Assembly: GCF_001929375.1 (NCBI RefSeq)
Contig: NZ_MSGO01000041.1
Span: forward strand, 1-64,000
From: Actinomyces oris
GTDB lineage: Bacteria; Actinomycetota; Actinomycetes; Actinomycetales; Actinomycetaceae
Reading direction: 5' to 3'
DNA: 64,000 nt
Shown here: in pieces, positions 23,900 to 33,086 of the stretch
Position numbering within the stretch: the stretch's first letter is position 1
Layout of the letters: every line of letters begins with the position of its first letter
Translations under genes and position numbers: made by a program
The notes under the pieces: generated by a model
Database searches by the model: none
What the model saw: only the letters and a program-made list of their open reading frames with translations
Told to the model about the DNA's origin: nothing

Positions 23900-23920
23900 C
23901 CACGCCGCACCAGGAGCGCC

Positions 23921-25756
23921 ATGTCCTCGTCCATGTCCCCGTCGTCGTCGTCCCAGTCCTCGCAGTCCACGAACCAGGCGGCCCCCACCGCTCACCTCCC
24001 CACCGAGGGCCTCGTCAGCCCCGACCGCGTCCCAGTGCGCCGCGCCCTCGTCTCCGTCTACGACAAGACCGGTCTCGTCCCGCTCGCCCGTGCCCTGGTC
24101 GAGGCCGGCATCGAGATCGTCTCCACCGGCTCCACCGCCGCCACTATCGCCGCCGCGGGCCTGGCCGTCACCCCGGTGGAGGAGGTCACCGGCTTCCCCG
24201 AGTGCCTCGAGGGGCGGGTCAAGACCCTCCACCCGGCCGTCCACGCAGGCATCCTCGCCGACCGCCGCAAGCCCGACCACCTCGACCAGCTGGCCACCCT
24301 GGGCGTGGCCCCCATCGACCTGGTCATCGTCAACCTCTACCCCTTCACCGACACCGTCGCCTCCGGCGCCCCCTTCGACGCCTGCGTCGAGCAGATCGAC
24401 ATCGGCGGCCCCACGATGGTGCGCGCCGCCGCCAAGAACCATCCCGCCGTCGCCGTGGTCACGAGCCCCGGCCGGTACGACGACGTCGCGGCCGCCGTGC
24501 GAGAAGGCGGCTTCACCCTGGCCTGTCGCCGCCGCCTGGCCGCCGAGGCCTTCGCCCACACCGCCGCCTACGACGCGGCCGTGTCGACCTGGCTGGCCGG
24601 CCAGATCGAGACCGACGACGTCGCCGACGCCACGGACTCTGCCGATGCGGCCGGAGCCGACTCGAGCGGGTCGGCCGCGCCGGCGGCCTACGTCGGCGTC
24701 GGCTACGAGCGCCTGGCGAGCCTGCGCTACGGGGAGAACCCCCATCAGCGGGCCGCCGTCTACCGCACCGCCGGGGCGAGCGGCGGAGTGGCCGGAGCCC
24801 GCCAGCTCCACGGCAAGGCCATGAGCTACAACAACTACACCGACACCGACGCGGCCGTGCGCGCCGCCTACGATCACGGCCAGGCCGTCACGGTCGCCGT
24901 CGTCAAGCACGCCAACCCCTGCGGCATCGCCGTCTCGGCCGCCGGCGACGTCGCCGAGGCCCACCGCAAGGCCCACGCCTGCGACCCGGTCTCCGCCTAC
25001 GGCGGCGTCATCGCCACCAACACGGTCGTCACCGCCGAGATGGCCCGTCAGATCAAGCCGATCTTCACCGAGGTCGTCGCCGCCCCCGCCTTCGACGACG
25101 AGGCCGTGGAGATCCTGTCCACCAAGAAGAACCTCCGCCTGCTCCTCGTCGAGGCCCCCCAGCGCGAGGGCTACGAGATCAAGCAGGTCACGGGAGGCGC
25201 CGTCATCCAGGAGCGCGACGTCCTGGACGCCGCCGGTGACGACCCCTCGACCTGGACCCTGGCCGCGGGGCCGGCCGCCGACGACGCGCTCCTGGCCGAT
25301 CTGGCCTTCGCCTGGCGCTCGGTGCGCGCCGTGCGCTCCAACGCGGTCCTCCTGGCCCACGACGGCGCCACCGTCGGCGTGGGCATGGGACAGGTCAACC
25401 GCGTCGACTCCTGCAAGCTGGCCGTCGAGCGCGCCAACACCCTGGGGAGCCGATCCACCGGTGACGCCGCACTCGACGGCTCCCAGCAGGAGAAGGGGGC
25501 CGTGGGAGGGGCCGACGCCGCCGAGGTCCTGGGGGACTCATCCGGTGACGCCGCCGCGCCGCAGCGCGCCCGCGGGGCCGTGGCCGCCTCCGACGCCTTC
25601 TTCCCCTTCGCCGACGGCCTCCAGGTCCTCATCGACGCCGGGGTCCGCGCCGTCGTCCAGCCGGGCGGCTCCATCCGTGACCAGGAGGTCATCGACGCCG
25701 CCCAGGCCGCCGGCGTCACCATGTACCTCACCGGCACCCGTCACTTCTCCCACTGA
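23921..25756 (+). CDS. purH: Bifunctional AICAR transformylase / IMP cyclohydrolase
   Basis: Catalyses the last two steps of IMP synthesis from AICAR with 10-formyl-THF. The N-terminal IMP cyclohydrolase domain has [30 protein letters not shown] and [15 protein letters not shown]. The transformylase domain has [31 protein letters not shown] (catalytic Lys-His pair) and [11 protein letters not shown]. At 612 residues it is about 80 longer than typical. The excess lies in a Ser/Gln-rich N-terminus (about 35 residues), an Ala/Asp/Ser insert after [10 protein letters not shown], and an Ala/Gly/Ser insert of about 50 residues between ANTLGS and [11 protein letters not shown] 23921 follows AGGAG by five bases. 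A ZTP riboswitch precedes it. Confidence 0.96.
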   Translation: MSSSMSPSSSSQSSQSTNQAAPTAHLPTEGLVSPDRVPVRRALVSVYDKTGLVPLARALVEAGIEIVSTGSTAATIAAAGLAVTPVEEVTGFPECLEGRVKTLHPAVHAGILADRRKPDHLDQLATLGVAPIDLVIVNLYPFTDTVASGAPFDACVEQIDIGGPTMVRAAAKNHPAVAVVTSPGRYDDVAAAVREGGFTLACRRRLAAEAFAHTAAYDAAVSTWLAGQIETDDVADATDSADAAGADSSGSAAPAAYVGVGYERLASLRYGENPHQRAAVYRTAGASGGVAGARQLHGKAMSYNNYTDTDAAVRAAYDHGQAVTVAVVKHANPCGIAVSAAGDVAEAHRKAHACDPVSAYGGVIATNTVVTAEMARQIKPIFTEVVAAPAFDDEAVEILSTKKNLRLLLVEAPQREGYEIKQVTGGAVIQERDVLDAAGDDPSTWTLAAGPAADDALLADLAFAWRSVRAVRSNAVLLAHDGATVGVGMGQVNRVDSCKLAVERANTLGSRSTGDAALDGSQQEKGAVGGADAAEVLGDSSGDAAAPQRARGAVAASDAFFPFADGLQVLIDAGVRAVVQPGGSIRDQEVIDAAQAAGVTMYLTGTRHFSH

Positions 25757-25768
25757 ACCGCCTGTGCC

Positions 25769-25803
25769 GCCTTGTGCCCGGCTCCTCGCGCCGGGCACAA
25801 GGC
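25769..25803 (+). terminator. purH terminator hairpin, 14-bp perfect stem
   Basis: GCCTTGTGCCCGGC pairs perfectly with its complement around a seven-base loop, 13 bp after the purH stop. No U-tract follows. Confidence 0.65.
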
Positions 25804-25828
25804 CGGCATGTGAGCCGGAGAAAGGTCA

Positions 25829-25857
25829 TGGACCCGCACCTCACGCGCCGATAGGCT
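25829..25857 (+). promoter_or_regulatory. Promoter for leaderless DUF3017 gene
   Basis: TGGACC (25829-25834), a 17-base spacer, and TAGGCT (25852-25857), which ends seven bases before GTG 25865. There is no room for a Shine-Dalgarno, so the transcript probably starts at or next to the GTG. Confidence 0.5.
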
Positions 25858-25864
25858 CCTGTCC

Positions 25865-26164
25865 GTGACTCACGACCCGCATCCCCAGCAGGCCGAGCAC
25901 AAGGAGCCCTATCGCACCATCTGTGTGGTCCTCGTGGCCCTCGGCCTGGCGGCGGTCCCCGCCATCGCGCTGCTGGGGCACCGCCGCATCGCCGTCCTGT
26001 GGGCGGCCGCCGGGATCCTCACGCTGGCCATCGTCCGCCTCCAGCGCCCCGACGGCACCTGGTTGGCGGCGCGCAGCCGCCTGTTCGACGTCGTCCTCGG
26101 CATCGGTCTGGCCGCCGTCCTGTTCCTCCTGTCGCCTTACGTCAACCTGCCCCGCATCCTGTGA
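25865..26164 (+). CDS. DUF3017 small membrane protein
   Basis: Ninety-nine residues: a short hydrophilic, His-rich N-terminus, then three hydrophobic segments (about 20-38, 42-58, 74-92) separated by basic loops (GHRR, RLQRPDGTWLAARSR). Size, topology and position downstream of purH fit DUF3017, an actinobacterial family of unknown function. It starts at GTG 25865; the TAGGCT box seven bases upstream suggests a leaderless mRNA separate from purH, whose terminator hairpin lies between them. Confidence 0.7.
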   Translation: MTHDPHPQQAEHKEPYRTICVVLVALGLAAVPAIALLGHRRIAVLWAAAGILTLAIVRLQRPDGTWLAARSRLFDVVLGIGLAAVLFLLSPYVNLPRIL

Positions 26165-26169
26165 GCGGG

Positions 26170-26246
26170 GAGCACTCCGCACACCGCGTGAGTTCTCACG
26201 GCGACGCTGCGCGCCGCCCCGTGTGATCTGTGCCCTGGGAGTGCTC
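26170..26246. other. Nested inverted repeats between DUF3017 and the symporter
   Basis: GAGCACTCC (26170-26178) pairs with GGAGTGCTC (26238-26246). Inside lies CGTGAG-TT-CTCACG (26187-26200). It may be a weak terminator for DUF3017 or a leader structure. No protein-coding frame is evident here. Confidence 0.3.
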
Positions 26247-26301
26247 ATTCTTCGGTCCGGTGCGGCGCCGTGACCGGGCGGTATGGCACGCTGGCCCCGG
26301 T

Positions 26302-26313
26302 CAAGACGTCTTG
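26302..26313. promoter_or_regulatory. 12-bp perfect palindrome upstream of the symporter
   Basis: CAAGACGTCTTG, 31 bp before ATG 26345. The perfect symmetry and position suggest a repressor operator. No matching site was noticed elsewhere, so the regulator cannot be named. Confidence 0.35.
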
Positions 26314-26344
26314 TCATCTCGTTTCACACCCTGAAGGTCCCTCT

Positions 26345-27697
26345 ATGCCAAGCAATCCCTCGGCCTCGCCCTCGCTGGCCCATCGTCTCAGCCACAGCAT
26401 CCTGACCTGGGTCATTGGCGCAATCCTGCTGGCCCTGTTCCTGGGATCGATCCGCTTCGGGGGCCACCCGTTCATTCCCAAGCCCGTCGGCAACGTCTTC
26501 GCGACCTTCTCCGACCTGTTCAACCAGTTCCTCAGCTTCTCCATCCCGCTCATCATCATCGGCCTGGTGACCCCCGCCATCGCAGATCTGGGACGCGGGG
26601 CCGGCAAGTGGCTCGGGATCACGACAGCCCTGGCCTACACCTCGACCCTCTTCGCAGGCTTCCTCACCTTCCTGGTGTGCGCCGCCGCCTTCCCCCGTCT
26701 GCTCTCCGGCACCTCTCTGGCTGATGTCGCCAAGCCTGAGGGGGCTCTGAGCAGCTACTTCACGGTGAAGATGCCGCCGGCCGTCGAGGTCATGACCGCC
26801 CTGCTGCTCTCCTTCGTCGTGGGCATCGGCCTGTCCATGGTGCCTCGGGGCGTGCTGCGCAAGGGCTTCATCGAGTTCCGAGCCATCATCACCCGCCTCA
26901 TCGAGCGGATCATCATCCCGCTGCTGCCCCTGCACATCTTCGGCATCTTCCTCAACCTCACCTACACCGGGGCGGCCGGGGCGGTGATGAAGGCGCTCCT
27001 GCGGGTCGTCGTCGTGGTCCTCATCCTCGAGGTCGTCATCCTGGGCATCCAGTTCCTCACCGCAGGACTCATCGGCCGCCGCAACCCGCTCAAGGCACTG
27101 CTCACCATGCTCCCGGCCTACCTGACGGCTCTGGGCACCTCCTCGTCCGCGGCCACGATCCCGGTCACCCTGCGCCAGACGAAGAAGAACGGTGTCTCCG
27201 ATGCGGTGGCCTCCTTCACCGTCCCCCTGTGCGCCACGATCCACCTGGCGGGGTCGACCTCGAAGATCTTCTCCTTCGCCTTCGCGATCGTCCTCACCCA
27301 GGGTGTGCACGTGACCACCGCCCAGTGGATCGGCTTCATCTTCATGCTCGGCATCACGATGGTGGCCGCGCCGGGCGTGCCCGGGGGCGCCATCATGGCG
27401 GCCACCGGCCTGCTGTCCTCCATGCTCGGCTTTGACAAGCAGCAGGTGGCCCTCATGATCGCCACCTACATCGCCCTGGACTCCTTCGGCACCGCCACGA
27501 ACGTCACCGGTGACGGCGCCATCGCCATCATCGTGGACCGCATGGCCGGTGGCTCCGTCAACGACGAGGGCGACCCGGAGAACGTTCGCGAGCTCTCCTT
27601 CGATGGCATGGCCTACCTCCACGCGGTCAGCGTCGAGGGGGTCGTCAGCCCCGAGGAGCTCGAGGCCTCGGCCGCAGCCACGCGCTCGGGCGAGTAG
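26345..27697 (+). CDS. Dicarboxylate/amino acid:cation symporter (DAACS family)
   Basis: Sodium- or proton-coupled importer of the GltP/DctA/SstT family, 450 residues in the cytoplasmic membrane. Family landmarks: the Ser-rich re-entrant loop ALGTSSSAATIPVTLR (HP1), AAPGVPGGA (HP2 region) and DSFGTATNVTGDGAIAIIVDR, the substrate and cation site in TM8. ATG 26345 follows GAAGG by eight bases; the frame is open to 26270 but unconserved. The acidic C-terminal tail is short. Substrates could be glutamate, aspartate, serine/threonine or C4-dicarboxylates; the sequence read here does not separate these. A strong hairpin ends the unit. Confidence 0.9.
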   Translation: MPSNPSASPSLAHRLSHSILTWVIGAILLALFLGSIRFGGHPFIPKPVGNVFATFSDLFNQFLSFSIPLIIIGLVTPAIADLGRGAGKWLGITTALAYTSTLFAGFLTFLVCAAAFPRLLSGTSLADVAKPEGALSSYFTVKMPPAVEVMTALLLSFVVGIGLSMVPRGVLRKGFIEFRAIITRLIERIIIPLLPLHIFGIFLNLTYTGAAGAVMKALLRVVVVVLILEVVILGIQFLTAGLIGRRNPLKALLTMLPAYLTALGTSSSAATIPVTLRQTKKNGVSDAVASFTVPLCATIHLAGSTSKIFSFAFAIVLTQGVHVTTAQWIGFIFMLGITMVAAPGVPGGAIMAATGLLSSMLGFDKQQVALMIATYIALDSFGTATNVTGDGAIAIIVDRMAGGSVNDEGDPENVRELSFDGMAYLHAVSVEGVVSPEELEASAAATRSGE

Positions 27698-27713
27698 AGA
27701 TCGCAGTCAGCCG

Positions 27714-27751
27714 ATCGGGCGCCGGGAGTCAATCGACTCCCGGCGCCCGAT
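27714..27751. terminator. Bidirectional terminator, 17-bp perfect stem
   Basis: The arms 27714-27730 and 27735-27751 pair perfectly around AATC. It lies between the convergent symporter and ABC exporter genes and can serve both strands. Confidence 0.8.
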
Positions 27752-27783
27752 AGTGTTCCAGCCGGAATCCGCCTGCCGCGCTC

Positions 27784-29640
27784 TCAGCGACCTCGGCTGA
27801 GCAGTGCGCGCAGCGGTCCGGGCTCGGCCAGGAGCCTGGCCGGCGGCCCCGTCTGCACGATCGCCCCCGCGTCCATGACGACGACGTGGTCGGCCTGCTC
27901 GGACCACTGCAAGCGGTGAGTGATCTCGATGATCGTCGCCTGCGGAAGATAGGTGCGCACCCCGATGCGCACCCGCTCATCCAGGTCAGGATCCAGGTGT
28001 GAGGTGAACTCGTCGAGGATGAGCACCCCGGGGTGGGCCAGGAGCGCGCGCGCCAGTGCCAGGCGTTGGCGCTGGCCCCCGGACAGGGACTGGCCGCGCT
28101 CGCCCACCAGCGTGTCGTAACCGTCCTCGAAGGCCTCGATGTCCTCGTCGATACAGGCGGCTTGGCACGCCCGGCGCACCTGTGCGTCGCTGGCCGACGG
28201 CGCCGCCAGGCGCACGTTGTCCGCAATGCTGGCCCGCATGAGGTGGACCCGCTGATCCACTAGACCGATCTCCTGATAGAGGCTGACGGCACGCAGATCG
28301 ATCACGTCCTGGCCGTCGATGAGAATGCGGCCCGAGTCCGGCTCATCGAAGCGCACCGCCAGCTGGGCCAGTGTGGACTTGCCCGATCCGGAGGCCCCCA
28401 CGATGCAGGTCCACCGTCCGGCCCTGGCCCTGACACTGGCGCCGTGGACGGCCTGGACGGCGGTGTTGGGGTAGGAGTAGGTGACGTCCTGCCACAGGAC
28501 CTCGTGGGAGATGCCTGCGGTCAGCTCCTCATCGCCGTCGTGCACCTCCACGGGGGCGTTGACAACCTCCCACACTCTCTCGGCCGAGGCGAAGGAGGCA
28601 TTGAGCGCCCCCGAGAGCTCCTCGACGCCGCGCACTGTCTCGGCAAGCCGCAGCACCGCAGCGGCTGCCGCAGCCAGGATGGGAACGCCTGTGCCCGAGC
28701 CGGTCGCGGGCAGCATCGCACCCACGGCGACGACGGCGATCGGCGCGCTCAGACTCGCCAGCTGGTTGAGGCCTCGTCTCACGGATGCCCACTGTCCGGT
28801 TGGCCTGGCGGCACCGGCGATCTCGGCGTCGATCCTGGCCATCTCATCGAGACGCTCCTGGCCGCGCCCGTACCCGACGACCTCGCTCATGCCCTGGACG
28901 GTGTCGGTCACGTGCTGGGTGAGGTTCGCCCGCGCCGCCGAGACCGAGCGGGAGGCATCGACGGAGGCGGCGAACCCCAGGCGGGGCACGATGAGCAGCT
29001 GGAGCACCACGAAGGGGAGCGCCGCCAGGGCCACCAGCCAGGACACCTTGAGACCGATGACCGTGAGCACCGTGAGCGGGACGACGACGGCGCAGACCGC
29101 CGGAGCGAAGGTGTGGGCGAAGAAGACCTCGATCCGGTCCACGTCCTTGGTGGCCCGCGACAGCAGGTCGCCCGAGCGCGACGTCGCGCTGACCCTGGGG
29201 GAGCGGGGGATGAGCGAACGGAAGATCTGGCCGCGCAGCAGCTCGAGGGCCTTGAAGGCCACCAGGTGGCCGAGGAACTGCTCGGCGTAGCGCAGGGCCG
29301 CCTTGAGCAGAGACAGCCCGGCCATGACGGCCAGAACCGGCCAGACGACGGGCACCGGTGCACCACTGGCCATCGCCAGACCCACCCGGGCCACGGCATA
29401 GGCCCCCAGGGAGAACAGGACCACGCCGCACAGCAGGTCAGTGACACGGCACAGGGTGGAGCCCAGCAGCGGTGAGAGCACCGGGCGGGTGACCTGAAGC
29501 AGCCAGCGCACCAGCATCACCCGTGAGGGAGGTGACTGCGTGGAGGCATCGGCCCGGCCGGTCCCGCTGCGCTGCCGCGAGTCGCCGGCTGCCCGCGAGC
29601 GGGGCGCCGAGGACCGCCTCGACTGGATCGATCGGATCAT
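27784..29640 (-). CDS. ABC exporter half-transporter, CydC-like
   Basis: Fused membrane/ATPase subunit of 618 residues. An N-terminal Arg/Ser-rich stretch of about 40 residues precedes six predicted membrane helices (to about 330). The nucleotide-binding domain has Walker A GASGSGKST, signature LSGGQRQR, Walker B VLILDEFTSHLD and the switch His in EITHR. SRATKDVDRIEVFFAHTFAP resembles the CydC membrane-domain loop. Its ATG overlaps the stop of the other subunit (ATGA at 29637-29640), so the two form a heterodimer operon. CydDC exports cysteine/glutathione and supports cytochrome bd assembly. No cydAB lies in the window, so a multidrug or peptide exporter is the alternative. Confidence 0.75.
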   Translation of the reverse strand: MIRSIQSRRSSAPRSRAAGDSRQRSGTGRADASTQSPPSRVMLVRWLLQVTRPVLSPLLGSTLCRVTDLLCGVVLFSLGAYAVARVGLAMASGAPVPVVWPVLAVMAGLSLLKAALRYAEQFLGHLVAFKALELLRGQIFRSLIPRSPRVSATSRSGDLLSRATKDVDRIEVFFAHTFAPAVCAVVVPLTVLTVIGLKVSWLVALAALPFVVLQLLIVPRLGFAASVDASRSVSAARANLTQHVTDTVQGMSEVVGYGRGQERLDEMARIDAEIAGAARPTGQWASVRRGLNQLASLSAPIAVVAVGAMLPATGSGTGVPILAAAAAAVLRLAETVRGVEELSGALNASFASAERVWEVVNAPVEVHDGDEELTAGISHEVLWQDVTYSYPNTAVQAVHGASVRARAGRWTCIVGASGSGKSTLAQLAVRFDEPDSGRILIDGQDVIDLRAVSLYQEIGLVDQRVHLMRASIADNVRLAAPSASDAQVRRACQAACIDEDIEAFEDGYDTLVGERGQSLSGGQRQRLALARALLAHPGVLILDEFTSHLDPDLDERVRIGVRTYLPQATIIEITHRLQWSEQADHVVVMDAGAIVQTGPPARLLAEPGPLRALLSRGR

Positions 29641-31466
29641 GCCCGCTCCTCCTGGTGAGCCCCGTCGGTGGCCTGGGGGGAGGGATCCTCGGCCTCGTGG
29701 GCCTCGGGCTGCGTGGCCTCTTGAGCGGGCGCTGTGCCCGCGGATCCGGGGCCCGCGGTTCCTCCCGCCTCATGGACCGCCCCGGCCTCGACCCTCACGG
29801 TCCGGTCCGTTGCGGTCAGTGCCCCGACGCGGTGGGAGATGATGACGACGGTGCGGCCCTGGGCCAGCTGCTCAAGGGACTCAATGATGGCCGCCTCGCT
29901 GGCCAGGTCCACCTGGCTGGTGGGCTCGTCCAGGAGCAGCACGGGGCGGTCGGCCAGGAAGGCGCGGGCCAGGGACAGGCGCTGGGCCTGGCCTCCTGAC
30001 AGCCCCAGGCCGGCCTCGCCGACCTGCGTCTCCAGCCCCTGAGGCATGAGCGCCACCTCCTTGTCCAGGCGGGCCACCTCCAGGGCCTGCCACATCTGCG
30101 ACGGCGTCGCGTAGGGCTGGGCCAGGCGCAGGTTGTCGGCGATCGTCCCGGTGAACAGCCAGGTCGTCTGCGCCACCAGCGCGGAGGCCGAGCGCACCTC
30201 GTCCTGCGTCGCGGCGCTCAGCTCGGTGCCCTCGACGCGCACGAACCCGCCGCTGGGCAGCAGGTTGCCGGCGAGCATCGCCATGAGCGTCGACTTTCCC
30301 GCCCCCGAGGGACCGACCACCGCCAGGCTCTCGCCACGGCGCACGCTCAGGCTCACGCCCTCCAGCACCGGGTCGGCGTCCCAGGCGGCCTCGACGTCGT
30401 CGAGCACGATGGAGGCCTGCGCGCTCGCCGCCGGGGAGGTCCGGGCCCTGGGCCGAGCGGCGGAGCTCGGCAGAGGGCGCGACAGGATCCTGCGGATGGC
30501 GCGCTGGTTGGCCATCCCGCCCATGCCCACGTAGAAGAAGGCGCCCACGTGGTCCAGCGGCTCAAGGAGCACGTAGGAGGTCAGGACGATCGCCAAGGCG
30601 TCACCGACGTCGATCATGCCGCTGGACAGCCGCAGCAGGGCCAGACCGGCGGCCACGGTGATGAGGAAGAGCGAGAACAGGCCGTCGGTGAGCAGGATGA
30701 CGAGCTGGTTGCCCGCCAGCAGCCCCATGACTGCGCGCCGGTTCGACTCCCCCTCCAGGCGCAGGCGCGCACTGGTGCGCTCCGCGGCCCGGGCCAGGGT
30801 GAGGGTCCGCAGCCCCTGGATCGCGTCGAGGTACTCGGCGGCCAGACGCATACGGGCCCGTCGGGAGTCCGAGGACGAGGCCCGCAGCCGCGAGTGGCAC
30901 CAGGCGATGAAGGCCGGCACCACGACGACGGCCGCTGCCAGGACCAGGGCGGGAACGACATCAACGAAGGCGGCCAGCTCGATGAGCACCAGCAGGGGAG
31001 CCGCTGCGGCCGCCAGCGTGGGGGCCAGGAAGGTCTGGCGGTAGAGGGCCACGCGCTCGGCGCCGTCGGTCAGCAGGGAGGCGGTCGCACCGCTGCGGAC
31101 GTCGGCGGCGCGAGCCGGGCCCAGCCCCAGCAGGTGAGCCAGGGTGAGTCGGCGCAGGTGCGACTCCTCGGCGAGCGCACTGAAGCGGGCGACCCGCTGG
31201 GCCAGCAGCTGGCAGGCGGCGCTCACGGCGGCTGCGGCCAGAGCCTGAGCGAGCAGACCCGCCGCCGACGAGGAGCTCAGCAGGGCGCCCAGAGCGCGTC
31301 CGGTGGAGATGAGGCACCACCCGGCTCCCAGGGCACCCGCGAGCGTCAGGCCGAACGAGAGAGCGCCTGCGCGACGCCCGGCGGGTGAGGAGACCGCCGG
31401 GCGGGGCGGGGAACCGCGGCGCAGCGGCGCAAGGATGGGCGCGGGGGATCGGCGTGAGCTCATCAC
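29637..31466 (-). CDS. ABC exporter half-transporter, CydD-like
   Basis: Partner subunit of 609 residues. Six predicted membrane helices (about 30-330) precede a nucleotide-binding domain with Walker A GPSGAGKST, signature LSGGQAQR, Walker B VLLLDEPTSQVD and ISHR. A Pro/Glu/Gln-rich C-terminal tail of about 45 residues follows the ATPase and is unusual. GTG 31466 or ATG 31463 (adjacent codons) is the start. It is the first gene of the pair and is divergent from mdh, 251 bp away. The layout AEYLDAIQGLRTLTLARA in the membrane domain is shared with CydD-type and related heterodimeric exporters. The transported thiol or other substrate is an inference. Confidence 0.75.
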   Translation of the reverse strand: MMSSRRSPAPILAPLRRGSPPRPAVSSPAGRRAGALSFGLTLAGALGAGWCLISTGRALGALLSSSSAAGLLAQALAAAAVSAACQLLAQRVARFSALAEESHLRRLTLAHLLGLGPARAADVRSGATASLLTDGAERVALYRQTFLAPTLAAAAAPLLVLIELAAFVDVVPALVLAAAVVVVPAFIAWCHSRLRASSSDSRRARMRLAAEYLDAIQGLRTLTLARAAERTSARLRLEGESNRRAVMGLLAGNQLVILLTDGLFSLFLITVAAGLALLRLSSGMIDVGDALAIVLTSYVLLEPLDHVGAFFYVGMGGMANQRAIRRILSRPLPSSAARPRARTSPAASAQASIVLDDVEAAWDADPVLEGVSLSVRRGESLAVVGPSGAGKSTLMAMLAGNLLPSGGFVRVEGTELSAATQDEVRSASALVAQTTWLFTGTIADNLRLAQPYATPSQMWQALEVARLDKEVALMPQGLETQVGEAGLGLSGGQAQRLSLARAFLADRPVLLLDEPTSQVDLASEAAIIESLEQLAQGRTVVIISHRVGALTATDRTVRVEAGAVHEAGGTAGPGSAGTAPAQEATQPEAHEAEDPSPQATDGAHQEERA

Positions 31467-31606
31467 GGTCCTGGAAACGAGAAACGGGCTGGGGGAGGCC
31501 CCCAGCGTATCGACCAGGACAGGATGTTGTCAGGGGCGGTGAGCATCTCACGGAGAGCACGGGCTACCAGGAGGAATCCCACCTCCGTGGCTCCGGGCAG
31601 TGGTGA

Positions 31607-32704
<1,098 letters not shown>

Positions 32705-32826
32705 GCCCCTCCGGCCCTCCGGATCGGGCCCGGGCCCGCCCTGAGAGAGCCCGCTCGAGCCCGGCCCGTTTCTGGTACGGACCACCCTGGGGGTGGGGGG
32801 CGTCAGGCCCTGTCCGCTCCCACCCG

Positions 32827-32863
32827 GGTCCTCGCCGCTCATCCGAGCGGCGAGGACCTTTTT
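32827..32863 (+). terminator. mdh rho-independent terminator
   Basis: A 14-bp perfect stem (32827-32840 with 32845-32858) with loop ATCC is followed at once by TTTTT. This is the only hairpin in the window with a clear U-tract. Confidence 0.9.
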
Positions 32864-32905
32864 CATGCCTGTGGCGGACGGGGTGGTGAGTGAATCGTTG
32901 CCATT

Positions 32906-32921
32906 GCTGGTATAGACCTGT
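32906..32921. promoter_or_regulatory. GntR/DasR-like operator (dre-like dyad)
   Basis: GCTGGTATAGACCTGT matches 13 of 16 positions of the DasR element ACTGGTCTAGACCAGT as remembered from Streptomyces. It lies 166 bp before the sugar-binding protein gene and upstream of the candidate promoter. A weaker variant (AGATGACTAGACAACATCT) occurs at 33003-33021. Confidence 0.45.
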
Positions 32922-32961
32922 GGTTCACGACCAGAATAATGATTGGTTGCGCAATATATGT

Positions 32962-32990
32962 TTGAGTTTCGCTCAGTTTAGGTCTACTCT
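32962..32990 (+). promoter_or_regulatory. Candidate promoter of the sugar ABC operon
   Basis: TTGAGT (32962-32967), 17-base spacer, TACTCT (32985-32990), in an AT-richer stretch that also contains the palindrome TTGCGCAA at 32947-32954. The leader would be about 90 nt. Confidence 0.4.
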
Positions 32991-33002
32991 CCTGGCGAGT
33001 TC

Positions 33003-33021
33003 AGATGACTAGACAACATCT
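33003..33021. promoter_or_regulatory. Imperfect dyad downstream of the sugar operon promoter
   Basis: AGATG and CATCT arms flank ACTAGACAA. The core TAGACA resembles half of the dre-like site at 32906. The position just after the predicted transcription start would suit a repressor. Confidence 0.3.
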
Positions 33022-33086
33022 GGCCTCCCCGCCCGCGGCAACGGTGCCGTGGTCATGAGACACCGTCGTTTCTAAGGAGCAGTCCC

